Source: Candidatus Liptonbacteria bacterium
GTDB lineage: Bacteria > Patescibacteriota > Minisyncoccia > UBA6257 > 2-01-FULL-56-20
Direction of reading: 5' to 3'
NCBI GenBank assembly: GCA_016194445.1
Contig: JACQBP010000029.1
Coordinates: 1 to 32,584, forward strand
Length of the DNA: 32,584 nucleotides
The translations under genes were made by a program, and so were the position numbers. Positions 30,131-32,584 of the stretch are shown in pieces. The first letter of the stretch is position 1, and each line of letters starts with the position of its first letter. The notes below the pieces were generated by a model. That model worked only from the letters and a program-made list of their open reading frames with translations. It searched no databases and was not told where the DNA came from.

Positions 30131-30247
30131 TTGGCGAAATCCAAACCCGCCAGCAAGAAAAATCGGCCCAAACTCAAAAAGGAGCCGAAGAAAGCCACCA
30201 AACCTCACCGGTGGCGAAAACCGCCTCCCGAAACCACAATGTGGTGA
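30131..30247 (+). CDS. Lys/Arg/Pro-rich miniprotein, 38 residues
   Basis: Starts at TTG with a good SD (AAAGGAG, 7 nt upstream). Extremely basic: AKSKPASKKNRPKLKKEPKK, then ATKPHRWRKPPPETTMW. About a third of the residues are Lys or Arg, with no acidic patch and no membrane segment, so nucleic-acid or ribosome binding is plausible. It is co-transcribed with the 89-residue protein and ends just before a strong terminator. Too short for a confident family call; the SD, composition and position are the evidence. Confidence 0.6.
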   Translation: MAKSKPASKKNRPKLKKEPKKATKPHRWRKPPPETTMW

Positions 30248-30273
30248 TATCGAAAGACGATCACCAACGTCCG

Positions 30274-30320
30274 CCCCGCTCTTTGGATGCTTCTAGCACC
30301 TAAGAGCGGGGCTTTTTCTT
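30274..30320 (+). terminator. Terminator of the 29840-30247 gene pair
   Basis: CCCCGCTCTT (30274-30283) pairs perfectly with AAGAGCGGGG (30302-30311), followed by CTTTTTCTT. Confidence 0.9.
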
Positions 30321-30352
30321 TCCCATCCTCCCCACAAAACTCAAGAAAACAA

Positions 30353-30392
30353 CTGCTAAACTTTCAGAACGATCGTTTAATTAGTTTAGCAG
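30353..30392. repeat. Nested inverted repeat upstream of the 30465 gene
   Basis: CTGCTAAACT (30353-30362) pairs with AGTTTAGCAG (30383-30392), with the 10-bp palindrome AACGATCGTT (30368-30377) in between. It lies 17 nt before the -35, so it may be a regulator binding site. Confidence 0.6.
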
Positions 30393-30408
30393 AAAAAAAC
30401 CCGAAATT

Positions 30409-30436
30409 TTGAAATGGGTATAAATTCTGCTATACT
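30409..30436 (+). promoter_or_regulatory. Promoter of the 61-residue protein gene
   Basis: TTGAAA (30409-30414), a 16-nt spacer ending in TGC, and TATACT (30431-30436), an extended -10. Strong match. Confidence 0.8.
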
Positions 30437-30464
30437 AAAATCAGTAACCAAAAAGGAGGACTAT

Positions 30465-30650
30465 ATGAATAAGCTGGAAGACCGCCGGCTGCCGGATGAC
30501 CTGAAGCTGAAAATTAGAGACAGCTTCCTGCCCGAGAAAAAAGCCATCATCCGTTTTGCGAATGGCGACCTCGACATGGATGACTTCATCGCCGAACTCG
30601 AAAAAGCTCGCCTTGAGGAAGAAAGGACTGCAACGCCGGGGCCGGCGTAG
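30465..30650 (+). CDS. Small charged helical protein, 61 residues
   Basis: The ATG at 30465 is chosen over an in-frame ATG at 30414 because that one overlaps the -35 and lies upstream of the transcript start, while 30465 has AAGGAGG 5 nt upstream. Very charged and mostly helical: NKLEDRRLPDDLKLKIRDSF, then LPEKKAIIRFANGDLDMDD and FIAELEKARLEEERTATPGPA. No Cys, no membrane segment. The DLDMDDF stretch has an acidic loop look but no full EF-hand. Function unknown. It has its own strong promoter, a nested palindrome upstream and a terminator, so it is an independently controlled, probably well-expressed gene. Confidence 0.78.
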   Translation: MNKLEDRRLPDDLKLKIRDSFLPEKKAIIRFANGDLDMDDFIAELEKARLEEERTATPGPA

Positions 30651-30681
30651 AGATGGTCGGCCAGGTCCCCAAAAAAACCAC

Positions 30682-30717
30682 AAAGCCCCGGCGCGCCACG
30701 CGTTCGGGGCTTTTTCT
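30682..30717 (+). terminator. Terminator of the 61-residue protein gene
   Basis: AAAGCCCCG (30682-30690) pairs with CGGGGCTTT (30705-30713), followed by TTCTTTC. Confidence 0.88.
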
Positions 30718-30765
30718 TTCCTCCCTTCCCCCCACCTCCTTTTGATACGGCGAGGCTAGTTAATA

Positions 30766-30930
30766 GAAACTTTTTATTTCCGAAACCATAAGTGAGAGTT
30801 GAGCTAAAATTTACGAGCGAATAGAAAAAATGCCGGGTACCCGTGAGCGTAGCGAGGCAGGGCGGTATTTTCTCGTTATGAGCGAGCTAATTTCTCGAAC
30901 TGAAGCGGGTTGAAGAAACGAAAAGTTTTC
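30766..30930. repeat. Family C multi-hairpin element, copy 3 (3' of glyS)
   Basis: Outer ends GAAACTTTTTATTTC and GAAACGAAAAGTTTTC are complementary apart from a few bases. Inside come the family signature GAAACCATAAGTGAGAG, then CGAGCGAATAG, a variable core around GGGTACCC, GAGCGAGC, and CTGAAGCGGGTTGA on the gene side. It stops 4 nt from the glyS stop. Confidence 0.8.
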
Positions 30931-30934
30931 TAAA

Positions 30935-32326
30935 CTAATCCAACTTCCCCCTCAAATACTCCTTCAACTTTTTTATCTCTATTCTCTCCTGCTTCGCCGT
31001 ATCTCTGTCCCGCACCGTCACATCTTTCTTCTCTAACGAATCAAAATCCACCGTGATGCAAAACGGCGTCCCAATCTCGTCTTGGCTGAAATACCTTTTA
31101 CCAATATTCCCCCGGTCATCCCAAGTGACCGAAAAATCTTTCCTCAACTCATCATAAATTTCTCGAGCCGCCTTCGTAAGCTCCGGCTTATTCGCTAAAA
31201 GCGGAAACACCGCCGCTTTGTATGGAGCCAGTTTCGGTTTTAGCCGCAAAACCACTCTTCCTTCGACACTATCATCATAGGCGTCTAAAAGAATCGCCAA
31301 AACTGTCCGGTCAACTCCAAGCGATGGCTCAATCACATGCGGCCAGAACTCTTCGTTAGTCTCTGGGTCACGATATTTCAAATTCTGTCCCGACGCCTTC
31401 TCATGATTCTTCAAATCAAAATCTGTTCGATACGCCAAACCGTAAAGTTCCTTCCGGCCAAACGGAAAGTCGTATTCAAAATCAACGGTCCTTTTCGAAT
31501 AATGCGACAAGTCCCGCTCCGGATGCTCATACTCGTGAATCTTTTTCAAATCAATTCCAATTTCTTTAATCCAGTCTTTCATCTCTAAAAGCCACATATC
31601 AAAACTCCGCTTCCAATCCTTTTCGTAAATAAAATACTCAATTTCCATCTGCTCAAACTCCCGAGTTCTAAAAATAAAATTTCCCGGCGTAATCTCGTTT
31701 CGAAAGGCTTTACCAATCTGCGCGATTCCAAAAGGAATTTTTTTTCGTGAGGTATCTAAAACATTTTTAAAATTCACAAAAATCCCCTGCGCCGTCTCGG
31801 GCCGGAAATAAGCCTCGCTTGCCTTTCCCTCGGCCGATCCAATCAAGGTTTTAAACATCAAATTAAACCGCTGCGGCGCCGCAAATTTATTTTTCGCTCC
31901 GCAATTCGGACACTCTTTAAGTGTCTCCTGAACCAACTTCTCCTTATCTGAAACTTTAGCTTTCTCTAATTTTTTCGCCAACTCCCACCAGACTTCATCA
32001 CTCCAAGCTTCATTCACTCGAAAGCGAGTGTGGCACTGCTTACACTCAACTAAGGGGTCCGAAAATTCCTTCAAGTGCCCGCTCGCTTCCCAAACTTTTG
32101 GGTTCATTAAAAGAGAGGCGTCCAAACCCACCATATCGTCTCGTGACTGCACAAATCTCTTCCACCATAAATTTTTAATATTATTCTTTAGTTCCACCCC
32201 AAGCGGGCCATAATCCCAAGAATTGGCCAGTCCGCCGTAGATCTCCGACCCTGGAAATACAAAACCCCGCCGCTTACACAAGCTCACCACTTTCTCCATT
32301 AAATTATCCATCCGTACTTTAGTCAT
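30935..32326 (-). CDS. glyS: Glycyl-tRNA synthetase, alpha2 type
   Basis: 463 residues. Single-chain class II synthetase that charges tRNA-Gly. N-terminal LCKRRGFVFPGSEIYGGLANSWDYGPLG, motif 1 region ending in DASLLMNPKVWEASGH, a zinc-like insert with CKQC and CPNC, motif 2 FRNEITPGNFIFRTREFEQMEIE, motif 3 PSLGVDRTVLAILLDAY, and the anticodon-binding domain with APYKAAVFPL. This is the eukaryote/archaea/Gram-positive alpha2 form, not the E. coli alpha2beta2 form. AGGA lies 8 nt before the ATG at 32326; Met6 is an alternative start. The last gene-side neighbour is the family C repeat. Confidence 0.95.
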   Translation of the reverse strand: MTKVRMDNLMEKVVSLCKRRGFVFPGSEIYGGLANSWDYGPLGVELKNNIKNLWWKRFVQSRDDMVGLDASLLMNPKVWEASGHLKEFSDPLVECKQCHTRFRVNEAWSDEVWWELAKKLEKAKVSDKEKLVQETLKECPNCGAKNKFAAPQRFNLMFKTLIGSAEGKASEAYFRPETAQGIFVNFKNVLDTSRKKIPFGIAQIGKAFRNEITPGNFIFRTREFEQMEIEYFIYEKDWKRSFDMWLLEMKDWIKEIGIDLKKIHEYEHPERDLSHYSKRTVDFEYDFPFGRKELYGLAYRTDFDLKNHEKASGQNLKYRDPETNEEFWPHVIEPSLGVDRTVLAILLDAYDDSVEGRVVLRLKPKLAPYKAAVFPLLANKPELTKAAREIYDELRKDFSVTWDDRGNIGKRYFSQDEIGTPFCITVDFDSLEKKDVTVRDRDTAKQERIEIKKLKEYLRGKLD

Positions 32327-32357
32327 TACATTTTTCCTATTCCTTTATTATTTTTAG

Positions 32358-32518
32358 GGCTCGCCGAAAAAGTAAGATATTCGCCCTGACGTAAACAAGG
32401 CTAATACTTTACATCCATTTCACTTTTCCGTAACTTCGTCTTCGTAGGCGCGGAAAGGTGGAATGGATGTATAAAACTAAATTGTCAAAACCTACGGCTG
32501 CACCGTCTTCGGCGAGCC
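32358..32518. repeat. Nested inverted repeat upstream of glyS
   Basis: Outer arms GGCTCGCCGAA (32358-32368) and TTCGGCGAGCC (32508-32518) are perfect. An inner 20-bp stem, ACATCCATTTCACTTTTCCG (32411-32430) with CGGAAAGGTGGAATGGATGT (32451-32470), has two G-T pairs if read as plus-strand RNA. The right outer arm is inside the coding end of the gene at 32492. No ORF otherwise. Confidence 0.65.
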
Positions 32519-32584
32519 TGGTACCGTTCCGTCATCCGGCAAATTTGTATCCAATTTAACATCGCTCGCCGACAAAGTCACGCC
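32492..32584 (-). CDS. C-terminal end of a protein, partial
   Basis: Open to the right edge, 30 codons then TAG: the visible end reads VTLSASDVKLDTNLPDDG then TVPGSPKTVQP. The composition (Ser, Thr, Asp, Gly, Pro) resembles the tail of an exported or surface protein. The last dozen codons overlap an arm of the inverted repeat, so the end may have been supplied by the repeat. Too short for identification. Confidence 0.5.
   Translation of the reverse strand, partial: GVTLSASDVKLDTNLPDDGTVPGSPKTVQP

Noticed and set aside
30653-30745. Possible basic miniprotein starting at an ATG after the 61-residue gene (MVGQVPKKTTKPRRATRSG)
   Set aside because: It runs straight through the terminator hairpin and has only a weak SD (TAGAG); unlike the 30131 gene it has no room to be expressed.
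1-32584. CRISPR array, rRNA, prophage or transposase gene
   Set aside because: No regularly spaced direct repeats with unique spacers, no rRNA sequence, no integrase or transposase motif in any frame. The inverted repeats are non-coding.
1-32584. Recoding of TGA as Gly (Gracilibacteria/Absconditabacteria code)
   Set aside because: Genes such as the MurA-like one end in TGA at the natural family length, and conserved Gly positions use GGN codons.

Overview
The window reads as a chromosome segment of a Candidate Phyla Radiation (Patescibacteria) bacterium, most likely Parcubacteria-like. This is inferred from gene content, not from a database match. The signs are: compact single-copy housekeeping genes (frr, glyS, holB, mreB, murA-like, rseP), a reduced type IV pilus locus with a short PilB, a membrane-anchored DsbA/VKOR pair, a giant membrane-anchored alpha-2-macroglobulin beside a PbpC-like synthase, many genes without Shine-Dalgarno (SD) sites, and abundant hairpin repeats. 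TGA acts as a normal stop, which argues against Gracilibacteria/Absconditabacteria.

Layout. 1-808: start of a secreted Thr/Ser/Asn-rich fibre-like protein (minus, runs off the left edge). 1111-1233: a tRNA-like fragment, then tRNA-Gln(UUG). 1368-10234: convergent pbpC-like gene and 2240-residue alpha-2-macroglobulin. 10426-16381: minus-strand type IV pilus locus in the order pilB, pilC, FimT-like pseudopilin, a prepilin fused to an LVIVD beta-propeller, PilW-like, PilX-like, major pilin. 16829-17668: secreted matrixin-like protein. 17748-19379: typA broken by two internal deletions. 19621-24392: RhlE-like helicase, cupredoxin, VKOR, DsbA, RseP. 24569-28050: a 52-residue protein, frr, a small membrane protein, holB, mreB. 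28189-29709 (plus): MurA-like enzyme with an N-terminal XRE helix-turn-helix. 29840-30650 (plus): three small proteins of unknown function. 30935-32326: glyS. 32492-32584: end of another gene.

How the genes work together. PbpC-like and alpha-2-macroglobulin repeat a pairing known in proteobacteria: wall synthesis next to a protease trap. The pilus genes supply motor, platform, major pilin and four minor pilins, one with a propeller head that could be the tip. DsbA and VKOR form a disulfide-forming pair outside the membrane. MreB and the HTH-MurA are divergent across one short regulatory region, joining cell shape to precursor synthesis.

The strongest unexplained structure is repeat-based. 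Family A is 62-65 bp hairpins upstream of typA, rseP and frr, with paired sequence changes between copies. Family B is 121-129 bp MITE-like elements with 4-bp flanking duplications; two of three abut the -35 box of a neighbouring gene. Family C is 165-260 bp multi-hairpin elements starting 2-10 nt after the stops of rseP, frr and glyS. No transposase is present. Promoter geometry also suggests that several large genes are leaderless, while the small accessory proteins carry strong SD sites.
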